From positions 2,790,001-2,854,000 of the forward strand of contig NZ_CP133774.1 of NCBI RefSeq assembly GCF_034344865.1: a stretch of 64,000 nucleotides of DNA, in the 5' to 3' direction. A program made the position numbers and the translations under genes. The stretch comes from Pseudomonas sp. 10S4. GTDB taxonomy: Bacteria; Pseudomonadota; Gammaproteobacteria; Pseudomonadales; Pseudomonadaceae. The notes below the pieces were generated by a model, which had not been told where the DNA came from, searched no databases, and saw only the letters and a list, made by a program, of their open reading frames with translations. Shown here piece by piece: positions 14,321-26,102 of this stretch (positions are counted from its first letter, which is position 1; each line of letters starts with the position of its first letter).

Positions 14321-14428
14321 GTTAGCTGGACACTTTCAACGCCGCTGTTCGACGGCGTTTCAAGGATGGGCGTTTCGCCCATTTTTTTATTTTGCATAGC
14401 ATGCACATACATGCACGAGGGGGTTCAG

Positions 14429-14887
14429 GTGTCGAGCAAGCTAGAAGAGTTGCAGGCCTTGCTGGCCCCGGTGGTCGTGGCCCTAGGCTATGAATGCTGG
14501 GGTATTGAGTTTTCGGCTCAAGGTCGCCACTCAATGTTGCGCGTTTATATCGATAAAGAAGGCGGTGTGTTGGTTGACGACTGTGCCATCGTCAGCCGTC
14601 AGATCAGCGGTGTTCTGGATGTTGAAGATCCAATCGCCGTTGAGTACACCCTTGAAGTTTCCTCGCCAGGCATGGAACGCCCACTGTTCACTCTTGAGCA
14701 GTTTGCAAAATTTGCCGGTGAACAAGTGAAGATCAAGCTGCGCTCGCCTTTCGAAGGCCGACGCAACTTTCAGGGCCTTCTGCGCGGTGTAGAAGAGCAG
14801 GACGTCGTGGTGCAGGTAGAAGACCATGAGTTCCTGTTGCCGATCGATATGGTCGACAAGGCCAACATTATTCCCAGTTTTGACTGA
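14429..14887 (+). CDS. rimP: Ribosome maturation factor RimP
   Basis: Needed for 30S subunit maturation. The protein has about 152 residues with the N-terminal alpha/beta domain ([11 protein letters not shown]) and a C-terminal SH3-like domain; the segment [14 protein letters not shown] is the family signature. I chose the GTG at 14429 because GAGGGGG lies just upstream and the conserved [15 protein letters not shown] follows; an ATG at 14411 would add six residues. It heads the conserved rimP-nusA-infB-rbfA-truB-rpsO-pnp series. Confidence 0.93.
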   Translation: MSSKLEELQALLAPVVVALGYECWGIEFSAQGRHSMLRVYIDKEGGVLVDDCAIVSRQISGVLDVEDPIAVEYTLEVSSPGMERPLFTLEQFAKFAGEQVKIKLRSPFEGRRNFQGLLRGVEEQDVVVQVEDHEFLLPIDMVDKANIIPSFD

Positions 14888-14934
14888 GACGCGGATCCCG
14901 CGGATCCAATGGCTTGCGAAAGGCGAGGCGTACG

Positions 14935-16416
14935 ATGAGCAAAGAAGTACTGCTGGTTGTTGAGTCGGTATCCAATGAAAAGGGCGTACCGGCAAACGTA
15001 ATTTTTGAAGCGCTGGAGCTGGCTCTGGCCACTGCTACCAAAAAACGTTTCGAGGACGAAGTCGATCTGCGTGTGGAAATCAATCGCCACACCGGTGCTT
15101 ACGAGACATTCCGTCGCTGGACGGTCGTCGAAGAAGCAAACCTGGACGATCCGGCTATCGAAACCTGGCCGAGCAAGGTTGCAGAAACGCATCCTGGTGC
15201 CCAGGTTGGTGATGTAGTCGAAGAAAAGATCGAATCCATCGAGTTCGGCCGTATCGCTGCACAGACTGCCAAGCAAGTCATCGTGCAGAAAGTTCGCGAA
15301 GCCGAGCGTGCTCAAGTTGTTGATGCTTACCGCGAGCGCCTGGGTGAAATCATCTCCGGCACCGTGAAGAAAGTGACCCGCGACAACGTGATCGTTGACC
15401 TGGGCAACAACGCTGAGGCGTTGCTGGCTCGTGAAGACATCATTTCTCGCGAAACTTTCCGGGTTGGCGTGCGTCTGCGTGCGCTGCTCAAGGAAATCCG
15501 CACCGAGAACCGCGGCCCGCAGCTGATCCTGTCGCGTACCGCGCCGGAAATGCTGATCGAGTTGTTCCGCATCGAAGTGCCGGAAATCGCTGAAGGCCTG
15601 ATCGAAGTAATGGCTGCGTCCCGTGACCCGGGTTCGCGCGCCAAGATCGCGGTCCGCTCCAAGGACAAACGCATTGACCCGCAAGGCGCTTGCATCGGTA
15701 TGCGCGGTTCGCGCGTCCAGGCAGTGTCGGGCGAGTTGGGCGGCGAGCGTGTGGACATCGTCCTGTGGGACGATAACCCGGCGCAGTTCGTGATTAATGC
15801 AATGTCGCCGGCTGAAGTGGCGGCAATTATCGTTGACGAAGATGCCCATGCAATGGACATCGCCGTTGGCGCAGACAATCTGGCTCAGGCCATCGGTCGC
15901 GGTGGTCAGAACGTGCGTCTGGCTAGCCAGTTGACTGGCTGGACCCTGAACGTGATGACCGAATCGGACATCCAGGCTAAGCAGCAAGCAGAAACCGGCG
16001 ACATCCTGCGCAACTTCATCGACGAGCTGGAAGTCGATGAAGACCTGGCGCAAGTGCTGGTAGATGAAGGCTTCACCAGCCTGGAAGAGATTGCCTACGT
16101 ACCGTTGGAAGAAATGCTCAACATCGACGGCTTTGACGAAGAAACCGTCAACGAGCTTCGCGCTCGCGCCAAGGATCGTTTGTTGACCAAAGCCATCGCT
16201 ACTGAGGAAAAGCTGGCAGACGCCCATCCGGCCGAAGACCTGCTCTCGCTTGAGGGTATGGACAAGGATTTGGCGATGGAACTGGCGGTGCGCGGCGTAA
16301 TTACCCGCGAAGACCTGGCCGAGCAGTCTATTGACGACCTGCTCGACATCGACGGCATTGACGATGATCGTGCCGGCAAGTTGATCATGGCCGCCCGAGC
16401 CCACTGGTTCGAGTAA
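14935..16416 (+). CDS. nusA: Transcription termination/antitermination protein NusA
   Basis: Binds RNA polymerase and modulates pausing, termination and antitermination. The 493-residue protein has the N-terminal polymerase-binding domain, an S1 domain ([23 protein letters not shown], about residues 141-165, listed here in part), KH domains ([37 protein letters not shown]) and two C-terminal acidic repeats. The start at 14935 ([17 protein letters not shown]) follows AGGCGAGGC. infB begins 27 bp after the stop. Confidence 0.97.
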   Translation: MSKEVLLVVESVSNEKGVPANVIFEALELALATATKKRFEDEVDLRVEINRHTGAYETFRRWTVVEEANLDDPAIETWPSKVAETHPGAQVGDVVEEKIESIEFGRIAAQTAKQVIVQKVREAERAQVVDAYRERLGEIISGTVKKVTRDNVIVDLGNNAEALLAREDIISRETFRVGVRLRALLKEIRTENRGPQLILSRTAPEMLIELFRIEVPEIAEGLIEVMAASRDPGSRAKIAVRSKDKRIDPQGACIGMRGSRVQAVSGELGGERVDIVLWDDNPAQFVINAMSPAEVAAIIVDEDAHAMDIAVGADNLAQAIGRGGQNVRLASQLTGWTLNVMTESDIQAKQQAETGDILRNFIDELEVDEDLAQVLVDEGFTSLEEIAYVPLEEMLNIDGFDEETVNELRARAKDRLLTKAIATEEKLADAHPAEDLLSLEGMDKDLAMELAVRGVITREDLAEQSIDDLLDIDGIDDDRAGKLIMAARAHWFE

Positions 16417-16443
16417 TTAGGCGCGGCCTGAGGAGAGAAGTGC

Positions 16444-18967
16444 ATGACGCAAGTCACGGTGAAACAACTGGCCGATGAGGTCAAAACACCGGTAGAGCGC
16501 CTGTTGCAGCAGATGCGTGAGGCAGGTCTGCCGCACACCGCCGCCGAAGAACATGTGACTGACAGTGAGAAGCAATCTTTGCTGACTCACTTGAAAAGCA
16601 GCCACAAGGCGAAAGTGGAAGAACCACGCAAGATCACGCTGCAGCGTAAAACCACCAGCACCCTGCGTGTTGCTGGCAGCAAAAGCATCAGCGTTGAAGT
16701 CCGTAAAAGAAAGTTTTCGTGCAACGCAGCCCGGAAGAAATCGAAGCCGAGCGCAAACGCGAACTGGAAGAACGTCGCGCAGTAGATAATGCTGCCCGTC
16801 AAAAGGCTGAAGAAGAAGCCAAGCGTCGCGCCGAAGAAGAAGCGCGTCGCCAGCCTGCTACTGCGCAAAACGCTACTAACGATGCTGTCGCAGCGCCTGC
16901 TGCGGTTGCCGAGCCAGTACGCGAAAGCGCACCGGTTGTGGCGGCTGCACCGGCTCCTTCTGCCGACCGCAAGCCAAACGATCAGCGTCGTCCGGACAAA
17001 CCACGTGCCGACGATAATAATCGTCGTAGCGGCGGTGGCGATGGTGAGCGCAAAAACGCTCCGCATCGTGCTTCGGTTAAAGAGAAAGCGCCTGCTCCAC
17101 GTGTTGCGCCACGTACTACCGACGAAGAAAGCGATGGCTTCCGTCGTGGTGGTCGCGGCAAGGCCAAGCTGAAGAAACGCAACGCTCACGGTTTCCAGAG
17201 CCCAACCGGCCCTGTCGTGCGTGATGTGCAGATTGGCGAGACCATCACTGTTGGCGATCTCGCCAATCAGATGTCGGTCAAGGCTGCTGAAATCATCAAG
17301 TTCATGTTCAAACTGGGTACCCCAGCGACCATCAACCAGGTGCTTGATCAGGAAACTGCTCAGCTGGTAGCCGAAGAACTGGGCCACAAAGTGACCCTGG
17401 TCAGCGACACCGCCCTGGAAGATTCCCTGGCCGAGTCCCTGAAGTTTGAGGGTGAGACGTTCTCCCGTGCACCGGTTGTGACCGTAATGGGCCACGTTGA
17501 CCACGGTAAAACCTCGCTGCTCGACTACATCCGTCGTGCCAAGGTAGCTGCTGGCGAAGCCGGCGGTATCACCCAGCACATCGGTGCGTACCACGTTGAA
17601 ACTGATCGCGGTATGGTCACTTTCCTCGATACCCCGGGTCACGCTGCGTTTACCGCAATGCGTGCCCGTGGTGCCAAGGCGACCGACATCGTGATCCTGG
17701 TCGTTGCAGCGGACGACGGCGTAATGCCGCAGACCATTGAAGCTGTCCAGCACGCCAAGGCTGCCGGTGTTCCACTGGTCGTTGCAGTGAACAAAATCGA
17801 CAAGCCGGGCGCTGATCTTGATCGCATCCGTAGTGAACTGTCGGTTCACGGCGTGACCTCGGAAGAGTGGGGCGGCGACACCCCGTTCGTATCGGTTTCG
17901 GCGAAAGTCGGTACTGGCGTGGACGAGTTGCTCGAAGCTGTTCTGCTGCAAGCCGAAGTTCTGGAACTGAAAGCGACTCCATCGGCCCCAGGTCGTGGTG
18001 TCGTGGTTGAATCGCGTCTCGACAAAGGTCGTGGCCCGGTTGCAACCGTTCTGGTTCAAGACGGTACCCTGCGCCAAGGCGACATGGTCCTGGTCGGTTC
18101 GAACTATGGCCGTGTACGTGCCATGCTCGACGAGAACGGCAAGCCAATCAAGGAAGCCGGTCCTTCCATCCCTGTCGAGATCCTCGGCCTGGACGGTACC
18201 CCGGACGCCGGCGACGAGATGAGCGTGCTGTCGGACGAGAAGAAAGCCCGTGAAGTGGCTCTGTTCCGTCAAGGCAAGTTCCGCGAAGTCAAGCTGGCCC
18301 GTGCTCACGCCGGCAAGCTGGAAAACATCTTCGAAAACATGGGCCAGGCAGAGAAGAAGACGCTTAACATCGTCCTCAAATCTGACGTCCGTGGTTCGCT
18401 GGAAGCGTTGAACGGTGCCTTGAACGGCCTGGGTAACGACGAAGTGCAAGTGCGTGTTGTTGGTGGCGGCGTCGGTGGTATCACCGAGTCCGACGCTAAC
18501 CTGGCGCTGGCCTCCAACGCTGTACTGTTTGGCTTCAACGTGCGTGCCGATGCTGGCGCTCGCAAGATCGTCGAGCAGGAAGGTCTGGATATGCGTTACT
18601 ACAACGTGATCTACGACATCATCGAAGACGTCAAGAAAGCCCTCACCGGTATGCTGGGCAGCGATGTTCGCGAGAACATCCTGGGTACCGCTGAAGTACG
18701 TGACGTGTTCCGTTCGCCGAAGTTTGGCGCGATCGCCGGTTGCATGGTTATCGAAGGTGTTGTTCACCGTAACCGTCCAATCCGTGTACTGCGTGAAGAC
18801 ATCGTTATCTTCGAAGGCGAGCTGGAATCCCTGCGCCGCTTCAAGGATGACGCTTCCGAAGTACGTGCCGGCATGGAATGCGGTATTGGCGTCAAGAGCT
18901 ACAACGACGTCAAAGCTGGCGACAAGATCGAAGTCTACGGAAGGTTCAGGTTGCTCGCAGCCTCTAA
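16444..18967 (+). CDS. infB: Translation initiation factor IF-2 (two frame breaks)
   Basis: GTPase that places fMet-tRNA on the 30S subunit. The N-terminal IF2N domain ([20 protein letters not shown]) is separated from the rest by a lost A in the A-run at 16705-16708. After repair comes a charged Glu/Lys/Ala linker, a second IF2N domain, then the G domain with G1 GHVDHGKT, G3 DTPGH and G4 NKID, and domains II-IV. A lost base near 18940 garbles the C-terminus; the conserved ending with stop TAA 18965-18967 is restored by one base. As IF-2 is essential, both breaks are probably sequence errors. Confidence 0.94.
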
Positions 18968-19038
18968 CTCGCGCACTTCAAGGGCCACGGCGAGCCGCCG
19001 CATGCAAGTGCGCGGCACGGCGTCAGGACTCTAAACGC

Positions 19039-19073
19039 AACGCCCGGTCTGGCTTTTGTCAGGCCGGGCGTTT
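19039..19073 (+). terminator. Terminator-like hairpin between infB and rbfA
   Basis: The arms AACGCCCGG and CCGGGCGTT (with further pairing inside) enclose a T-rich loop and are followed by TT. It may end part of the infB transcription or protect its 3' end. Confidence 0.55.
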
Positions 19074-19126
19074 GCCGCTTTCAGACCCCACGGGTTTCAC
19101 CGTGAGGCAGTAACAGGTAACAAGAC

Positions 19127-19528
19127 ATGGCAAAAGAATACAGCCGTACCCAACGTATCGGCGATCAGATGCAGCGTGAGCTTGCACAGCTGATCCGTCG
19201 TGAAGTCAAAGACCCGCGCGTCGGCCTGGTCACCATTACCGCTGTTGAAGTCAGCCGTGACGTCGGTCACGCCAAGATCTTCATCACCGTGATGGGCCAG
19301 GACAACGCCGAAGACATCGCGCAAAGCATCAAGGTGCTCAACTCCGCCGCCGGCTTCCTGCGCATGCAGTTGGCTCGCGAAATGAAGTTGCGCAGCGTTC
19401 CACAGTTGCACTTCCACTACGACGAAAGCGTCGTGCGTGGCGCGCACCTGTCGGCCCTGATCGAGCGTGCAGTGGCTGAAGACAATCAGCACCCGGTAGC
19501 GGCTGAACCCGAAGACGCCAAGGAGTAA
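19127..19528 (+). CDS. rbfA: Ribosome-binding factor A
   Basis: 30S maturation and cold-shock factor with a KH-like fold. The 133-residue protein starts [19 protein letters not shown]. It has the conserved [17 protein letters not shown] (about residues 27-43) and HFHYDESV (about 96-103), followed by an acidic tail. truB starts 3 bp past the stop codon. Confidence 0.96.
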   Translation: MAKEYSRTQRIGDQMQRELAQLIRREVKDPRVGLVTITAVEVSRDVGHAKIFITVMGQDNAEDIAQSIKVLNSAAGFLRMQLAREMKLRSVPQLHFHYDESVVRGAHLSALIERAVAEDNQHPVAAEPEDAKE

Positions 19529-19531
19529 TCG

Positions 19532-20449
19532 GTGGCTCAGGTCAAACGTATCCGTCGTAACGTCAGCGGCATCATCCTTCTCGACAAACCGCTGGGGTTC
19601 ACCTCCAACGCGGCGTTGCAGAAGGTTCGCTGGTTGCTGAACGCCGAGAAGGCCGGGCACACCGGTAGCCTTGATCCGCTGGCCACCGGCGTGCTGCCGT
19701 TGTGCTTCGGTGAGGCCACCAAGTTCTCGCAATACCTGCTCGACTCCGACAAGGCTTATGAAACCCTGGCGCAACTGGGCAAGACCACCACCACGGCGGA
19801 TGCCGAAGGTGATGTTCTGCTGGAGCGCCCGGTGACCGTTGGTCGCGCCGATGTCGAAGCTGCTTTACCCGGTTTTCGTGGGCAAATCAGTCAGATACCG
19901 CCGATGTACTCGGCGCTCAAGCGTGATGGCCAGCCGCTGTACAAGCTGGCCCGTGCAGGCGAAGTAGTGGAGCGCGAACCGCGTTCTGTTACTATTGCGC
20001 GCTTGGAATTGCTGGCCTTTGAGGGTGATACTGCGCGGCTTGCGGTGGATTGCAGCAAAGGCACCTATATCCGCACCCTGGTGGAGGATATCGGTGAGCA
20101 ACTCGGTTGTGGCGCTTACGTTGCTGAATTGCGACGTACCCAGGCCGGGCCTTTCACGCTGGCGCAGACTGTCACGCTTGAAGAGTTGGAAGCGGTACAT
20201 GCCGAAGGCGGCAACGAAGCGGTCGACCGCTTCCTGATGCCATCGGACAGCGGCTTGCTGGATTGGCCACTGTTGCAGTTCTCGGAGCACAGCTCGTTCT
20301 ACTGGCTTAACGGCCAACCGGTACGGGCCCCGGATGCACCGAAGTTTGGCATGGTACGGGTACAGGATCACAACGGTCGCTTCATCGGTATCGGTGAAGT
20401 GTGCGAAGACGGGCGCATCGCGCCGCGTCGACTGATTCGGTCGGAATGA
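19532..20449 (+). CDS. truB: tRNA pseudouridine-55 synthase
   Basis: Makes pseudouridine 55 in the T-loop of tRNAs. The protein has 305 residues from the GTG at 19532. It has the catalytic aspartate motif [14 protein letters not shown] (about residues 43-56), the conserved [17 protein letters not shown] start (here [14 protein letters not shown]) and a C-terminal PUA-like domain. It is followed by a 142-bp gap with weak hairpins and then rpsO. Confidence 0.96.
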   Translation: MAQVKRIRRNVSGIILLDKPLGFTSNAALQKVRWLLNAEKAGHTGSLDPLATGVLPLCFGEATKFSQYLLDSDKAYETLAQLGKTTTTADAEGDVLLERPVTVGRADVEAALPGFRGQISQIPPMYSALKRDGQPLYKLARAGEVVEREPRSVTIARLELLAFEGDTARLAVDCSKGTYIRTLVEDIGEQLGCGAYVAELRRTQAGPFTLAQTVTLEELEAVHAEGGNEAVDRFLMPSDSGLLDWPLLQFSEHSSFYWLNGQPVRAPDAPKFGMVRVQDHNGRFIGIGEVCEDGRIAPRRLIRSE

Positions 20450-20591
20450 CCGAAACCGGTCTGCGTAACAGCAGGCTGGCGAGGGTGGCTGTTAGCAGGC
20501 ACGGTCACTACTCATTTTTAGATACAGGGATTTGTCCCTGGCCTGTTGAAGCTGTTTCTCTGAAACAGTTTCCTGATAAAAGGATTGCCTC

Positions 20592-20861
20592 ATGGCTCTC
20601 GACGTTCAAGAAAAAGCTCAAATCGTAGCTGACTACCAGCAAGCTGTTGGTGACACTGGTTCGCCAGAAGTGCAAGTTGCACTGCTGACCCACAACATCA
20701 ACAAACTGCAAGGTCACTTCAAGGCCAACGGTAAAGATCACCACTCCCGTCGTGGTCTGATCCGCATGGTAAACCAGCGCCGTAAGCTGCTGGACTACCT
20801 GAAAGGCAAGGATCTGGGCCGTTACCAGGCTCTGATCGGTCGCCTGGGTCTGCGTCGCTAA
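20592..20861 (+). CDS. rpsO: 30S ribosomal protein S15
   Basis: Primary 16S rRNA-binding protein of the small-subunit platform. The 89-residue protein has the family length. It carries [19 protein letters not shown] (about residues 20-38), [21 protein letters not shown] and the C-terminal [13 protein letters not shown]. pnp follows after 194 bp containing a long hairpin. Confidence 0.98.
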   Translation: MALDVQEKAQIVADYQQAVGDTGSPEVQVALLTHNINKLQGHFKANGKDHHSRRGLIRMVNQRRKLLDYLKGKDLGRYQALIGRLGLRR

Positions 20862-20894
20862 TAAGCGATTGCGCTAGAGGTTGGTTGTCTGTCT

Positions 20895-20921
20895 TGCGTC
20901 AGTGGGTTTCCCGCTGGCGCA
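20895..20921 (+). promoter_or_regulatory. Hairpin between rpsO and pnp (possible RNase III site)
   Basis: A 12-bp stem with two G-T pairs (arms 20895-20906 and 20910-20921) and a 3-base loop lies in the rpsO-pnp gap. There is no T-run. In E. coli the pnp leader is cut by RNase III and then autoregulated by PNPase; the position here suggests the same, by analogy only. Confidence 0.45.
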
Positions 20922-21055
20922 TGGCAGGCTCCCAGCCTCAAGTTTTATCTGGATACACGTTTTACCCTGGACAGACGTTGGGCCGACTCCCGACATTGCC
21001 CAAGAATTTCGCAAGAAGACAAGTTCCCCAAGAGCCACAAAGAAGGTAGGACACC

Positions 21056-23162
21056 GTGAACCCGGTAATCAAAAAATTCCAGTTCGGTCAGTCGACCGTT
21101 ACCCTCGAGACTGGCCGTATCGCCCGTCAGGCCTCCGGCGCAGTATTGGTCACCGTTGACGACGACGTCAGCGTATTGGTGACCGTCGTTGGTGCCAAGC
21201 AAGCCGATCCAGGCAAGGGCTTCTTCCCTCTGTCCGTTCACTACCAGGAAAAGACTTACGCTGCCGGTAAGATCCCTGGCGGTTTCTTCAAGCGCGAAGG
21301 CCGTCCTTCCGAGAAAGAAACCCTGACTTCCCGACTGATCGATCGTCCGATCCGTCCGCTGTTCCCAGAAGGCTTCATGAACGAAGTGCAGGTTGTCTGC
21401 ACCGTCGTTTCCACCAGCAAGAAGACCGATCCGGACATCGCTGCGATGATCGGTACCTCGGCTGCCCTGGCCATCTCCGGCATTCCTTTCGATGGCCCTA
21501 TCGGCTGTGCACGCGTTGCGTTCCACGAAAGCACCGGCTACCTGCTGAACCCGACTTACGAACAACAGAAAGCTTCGAGCCTGGACATGGTCGTTGCCGG
21601 TACTTCGGAAGCTGTGTTGATGGTTGAATCGGAAGCCAAAGAGCTGACCGAAGACCAGATGCTGGGCGCGGTACTGTTTGCTCACGACGAGTTCCAGGTT
21701 GTGATCAACGCCGTTAAAGAACTGGCTGCCGAAGCGGCCAAGCCAACCTGGACCTGGACTCCACAGCCAGAAGCCACCGCTCTGCTGGGCGCCATCCGTC
21801 GCCGAGTTCGGCGACGCGATCTCCCAGGCTTACACCATCACCATCAAGGCCGACCGTTACGCTCGCCTGGGTGAGCTGAAAGACCAGGTTGTTGCCAAGC
21901 TGTCCGGTGAAGAAGGCCAGCCTTCTTCCAGCGAAGTCAAAGCTGCTTTCGGCGAAATCGAATACCGCACCGTTCGCGAAAATATCGTAAACGGCAAGCC
22001 ACGTATCGACGGCCGCGACACCAAGACCGTACGTCCTCTGAACATCGAAGTCGGTGTTCTGCCAAAGACCCACGGTTCGGCACTGTTCACCCGTGGCGAA
22101 ACCCAGGCTCTGGTTGTTGCAACACTGGGCACCGCCCGTGACGCACAACTGCTGGACACCCTGGAAGGCGAGAAAAAAGACCCGTTCATGCTGCACTACA
22201 ACTTCCCTCCGTTTTCGGTAGGTGAGTGTGGTCGCATGGGTGGCGCTGGTCGTCGCGAAATCGGTCACGGCCGTCTGGCCCGTCGTTCGATTGCAGCCAT
22301 GCTGCCTGCTGCCGACGTGTTCCCGTACACCATTCGTGTTGTGTCGGAAATCACCGAGTCCAACGGTTCGAGCTCCATGGCTTCGGTCTGCGGCGCTTCC
22401 CTGGCCCTGATGGATGCCGGCGTTCCGATGAAGGCACCGGTTGCCGGTATCGCCATGGGTCTGGTTAAAGAAGGCGAGAAATTCGCCATCCTGACCGACA
22501 TCCTGGGTGACGAAGACCACCTCGGCGACATGGACTTCAAAGTAGCCGGTACCGCCAAAGGTGTTACCGCGCTGCAGATGGACATCAAGATCAAAGGCAT
22601 CACCGAAGAAATCATGGAAATCGCTCTGGGCCAAGCCCTGGAAGCGCGCCTGAACATCCTCGGTCAGATGAACCAGATCATTGGTCAGTCCCGCACCGAG
22701 TTGTCGGAAAATGCTCCGACCATGATCGCGATGAAAATCGACACCGACAAAATCCGTGATGTTATCGGTAAAGGCGGCGCGACCATTCGTGCGATCTGTG
22801 AAGAGACCAAGGCTTCGATCGATATCGAAGACGACGGCTCGATCAAGATCTTCGGCGAAACCAAGGAAGCTGCTGAAGCTGCACGTCAGCGCGTTCTGGG
22901 CATCACCGCAGAAGCTGAAATCGGCAAGATCTACGTCGGTAAGGTTGAGCGCATCGTCGACTTCGGCGCATTCGTCAACATCCTGCCTGGCAAGGACGGT
23001 CTGGTTCACATCTCCATGTTGAGCGACGCTCGCGTTGAGAAAGTGACCGACATCCTGAAAGAAGGCCAGGAAGTGGAAGTACTGGTACTGGACGTGGACA
23101 ACCGCGGCCGTATCAAGCTGTCCATCAAAGACGTAGCAGCAGCCAAGGCGTCGGGCGTTTAA
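21056..23162 (+). CDS. pnp: Polyribonucleotide nucleotidyltransferase (one frame break)
   Basis: 3'-5' phosphorolytic exoribonuclease and degradosome partner. The start [18 protein letters not shown] is conserved. An extra C at about 21800 breaks the frame (ALLGAIR then AEFGDAISQ); the second half runs to 23162. Across the repair there are two RNase PH domains, the second with [10 protein letters not shown] and [13 protein letters not shown], then KH ([13 protein letters not shown]) and S1 ([18 protein letters not shown]) domains, about 701 residues in all. The break is probably a sequence error because both halves are fully conserved. Confidence 0.95.
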
Positions 23163-23193
23163 GACACCCCTCGCTTGACCGCTTCAACGTTGT

Positions 23194-23231
23194 AAAAAAG
23201 GCCCCGCAGTGAAAACTGCGGGGCCTTTTTT
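23194..23231 (+). terminator. Intrinsic terminator after pnp
   Basis: An A-run, an 11-bp stem (AGGCCCCGCAG with CTGCGGGGCCT) around GTGAAAA, and a run of six T. It can act in both directions. Confidence 0.85.
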
Positions 23232-23298
23232 GCCTGCGATAATCCGGGAAGGTACTCGCGGTTGCGACACTCCGAACCTGTGCTAGGTTTAGCTCACC

Positions 23299-23371
23299 GC
23301 CCGTGTAGCTCAGCCGGTAGAGCAGCGCACTCGTAACGCGAAGGTCGCAGGTTCGATTCCTGTCTCGGGCA
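23299..23371 (+). tRNA. tRNA-Thr (anticodon CGT)
   Basis: A 73-nt tRNA: acceptor GCCCGTG pairs with CTCGGGC (one T-T mismatch), the D arm is GCTC/GAGC, the loop is CTCGTAA and the T arm is GCAGG/CCTGT. Two oddities: an A-C mismatch closes the anticodon stem (A31-C39), and the 3' CCA, encoded in the other two tRNAs here, is missing after the discriminator A. Both could be sequence errors. Confidence 0.85.
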
Positions 23372-23382
23372 AAGAATTACTG

Positions 23383-24165
23383 CTATTTCACCTTCCGGCT
23401 CAGATCCTCGACGGAGCGTTTGAGCTGATCCAGTTGATTGCCCTGTTCACTGACCTTTTGCTTCACGCTGGACAGGTCGCTGGAGCTTGAGCTGGAACTC
23501 GATCCGGCGTTGCGCTTGAGATCATCCACCTGACGGGCAATATCTTTAAGGCCATTCTGTTGTTCGCTGACACTGCGCTTGAGGTCGCTCACTTCACTAG
23601 AGCTGGAGCTTGAACTTGAGCCGTTATTGCGCTTGAGATCGTCCATCTGCGAGGCGAGTTTTTTCAGGCCGTTATCCTGCTCCTCGACGGTGCGCTTGAG
23701 ATTGGACAGTTCAGTCGAGCTGGAACTGGAGCTCGAGCCGTTATTGCGCTTGAGCTCCTCCAGTTGCCTGGTGAGGTCTTTGAGGTCTTTATTCTGTTCC
23801 TCGGCGGTACGCTTGAGGGTGGTTATTTCACTGGTGCTCGAACCGACGTTTGTGCCGGTGTTGCGTCTGAGTTCTTCGATGAGGCGCGCTTGTTCGCTGA
23901 CGGTTTTCTTCAGGTTGTCGATTTCAGCTGTATTGGTTTTAACGATGCCTGGTAATTTTTCCAGCTCACTGACTTCCAGATTGGTTCTGACCAGTACGGT
24001 TTTGCCATATGAGGTGTGGGTGGCGGTGAGCGTGTCGTTGAGCGAAGGGTTGTCGGAGCTGAGCTCGATAGCCTGAGCCGTATTGGCCAGTGCCAGGTTG
24101 CCGAGCAGCAGGGCAGCCATGCCAGTTGCAAACAGGGTAGACGGAAGCTTTGGAAAATTGCGCAT
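23383..24165 (-). CDS. Exported coiled-coil protein with tandem 39-residue repeats
   Basis: I do not recognise a named family. The 260-residue protein starts MRNFPKLPSTLFATGMAALL and has a clear signal peptide cleaved about AQA-IE. After a short globular start come four tandem units of about 39 residues. Each unit is a serine run (five to eight Ser) followed by a heptad-like charged stretch (LKRTVEEQDNGLKKLASQMDD and relatives). The units look like rods joined by flexible serine linkers in the periplasm or at the cell surface. The start at 24165 is preferred because the signal peptide begins there; an upstream in-frame start exists. It converges on tRNA-Thr, 11 bp away. Confidence 0.75.
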   Translation of the reverse strand: MRNFPKLPSTLFATGMAALLLGNLALANTAQAIELSSDNPSLNDTLTATHTSYGKTVLVRTNLEVSELEKLPGIVKTNTAEIDNLKKTVSEQARLIEELRRNTGTNVGSSTSEITTLKRTAEEQNKDLKDLTRQLEELKRNNGSSSSSSSTELSNLKRTVEEQDNGLKKLASQMDDLKRNNGSSSSSSSSEVSDLKRSVSEQQNGLKDIARQVDDLKRNAGSSSSSSSSDLSSVKQKVSEQGNQLDQLKRSVEDLSRKVK

Positions 24166-24481
24166 CACCTGAATTCCTTGTGAAGTGCCTATATGGCACA
24201 TCGCTATGACTTCGTTTTCTGAAACATGTTCCTGTGGGCCTCACAAAATAAGCGTGGTCAGTGACGGCAATCGGTTTTTTGTAGATTTGATGTAAACATG
24301 CATATAAATCGTCAGCTAAAGGTCCTATATTCGGAGCTTGCATGAGCACCACCGAGCTGTTTTCAGATGATCCCGAATGGTTCTGAAGGCCAGACAAACC
24401 GGGCTTCACGCGGTTTTTTGCGTCAGAGAGATCCTTGATGATCCAGATCCATCTTCCATTCCCCAGATCAGCGAGAACGAC
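24166..24481. other. Intergenic region, divergent promoters
   Basis: A 316-bp gap between two divergent genes. It holds a 14-codon ORF with a GGAG ribosome binding site (24342-24386, begins MSTTELFSDD) and a short stem with T-run (24396-24418). No promoter can be named with confidence. Confidence 0.4.
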
Positions 24482-24787
24482 ATGACCGTTAAAGAATTGA
24501 CCCAAGAAGCCAGACACGAAGAAGCGCTCAAGAAGTACTTGCTGGAGTCGCCCCAGCTAGCCGAAGAGATCAAGGACCTGCCCGCCGACGATCAGAAAGA
24601 CCAGGTCCAATGGGCGTTCGAGGATGAAGCGGAATCGCAAGGCTTGCAGCCTTGGGAGCTGACGCTCAAGTACACCTCAAGTCCTGAAGAGTTCGAGGCG
24701 GCACGCCTGGTTCTGCACAAAGAGGCGGCCGAAGTATTGGGTGTCGAGTGGGAACAGTACTGCGAGGACAATAATCTGGTGGTCTGA
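24482..24787 (+). CDS. Small acidic protein, DUF6388-like
   Basis: A 101-residue soluble acidic protein, start MTVKELTQEARHEEALKKYL, rich in Glu and Leu with the motif FEDEAESQGLQPWELTLKY. I think it belongs to a small Pseudomonas family of unknown function (DUF6388 type), but that is from memory of the pattern. The ATG at 24482 follows GAGAACGAC. It ends 3 bp before a REP doublet that separates it from the convergent nadC. Confidence 0.65.
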   Translation: MTVKELTQEARHEEALKKYLLESPQLAEEIKDLPADDQKDQVQWAFEDEAESQGLQPWELTLKYTSSPEEFEAARLVLHKEAAEVLGVEWEQYCEDNNLVV

Positions 24788-24790
24788 CCT

Positions 24791-24879
24791 GTGGGAGCGG
24801 GCTTGCTCGCGAAGAGGGTGTATCAGTCGACGATTTTTATCGTCTGACTCACCGCTTTCGCGAGCAAGCCCGCTCCCAC
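24791..24879. repeat. REP doublet (REPIN)
   Basis: Two inverted copies of the REP core GAGCGGGCTTGCTCGCGA, outer arms GTGGGAG/CTCCCAC, about 45 bp of spacer. It lies between the convergent ends of the small acidic gene and nadC. Confidence 0.9.
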
Positions 24880-24888
24880 ATTTTTCAA

Positions 24889-25738
<850 letters not shown>

Positions 25739-26102
25739 AACGGGCTCCACAAACTAAGTGGCTCGATTATAGGGCCATGGCGCGAACCAACCCAAGGCAT
25801 CCACGGTGTTCACATCGCTCTGAAACCTGCATTTGGTCGATTCGCCTGAGCATTTGGCGTTAAGCAGGGGTCTGCCTTGTACGTCTATTTCAATGAGAAG
25901 CGCAGAGTCTGCTGGCACAAGCCGTGTGTTTTACAGATAATTCGCCTTGCATTTGACGTCATAGCTTTGACGTCCCTTTGGGTCCCCGATTATTGAATGA
26001 CAGCGGGTGGGCGGTGATCCCCGTTGAGCACCGCCCGTGAGGCTTGCACCCGCCGTCGATCTTTCTTACCGAACCGAAGAATCACCGTTTCAGGAGGCTT
26101 GG
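25739..26102. other. Intergenic region nadC / DUF1631
   Basis: A 364-bp gap between divergent genes. I see no ORF, repeat or clear hairpin; it presumably holds both promoters. Confidence 0.4.

Noticed and set aside
16587..18767. 726-codon minus-strand ORF opposite infB
   Set aside because: Antisense shadow of infB, which is conserved in sequence and length.
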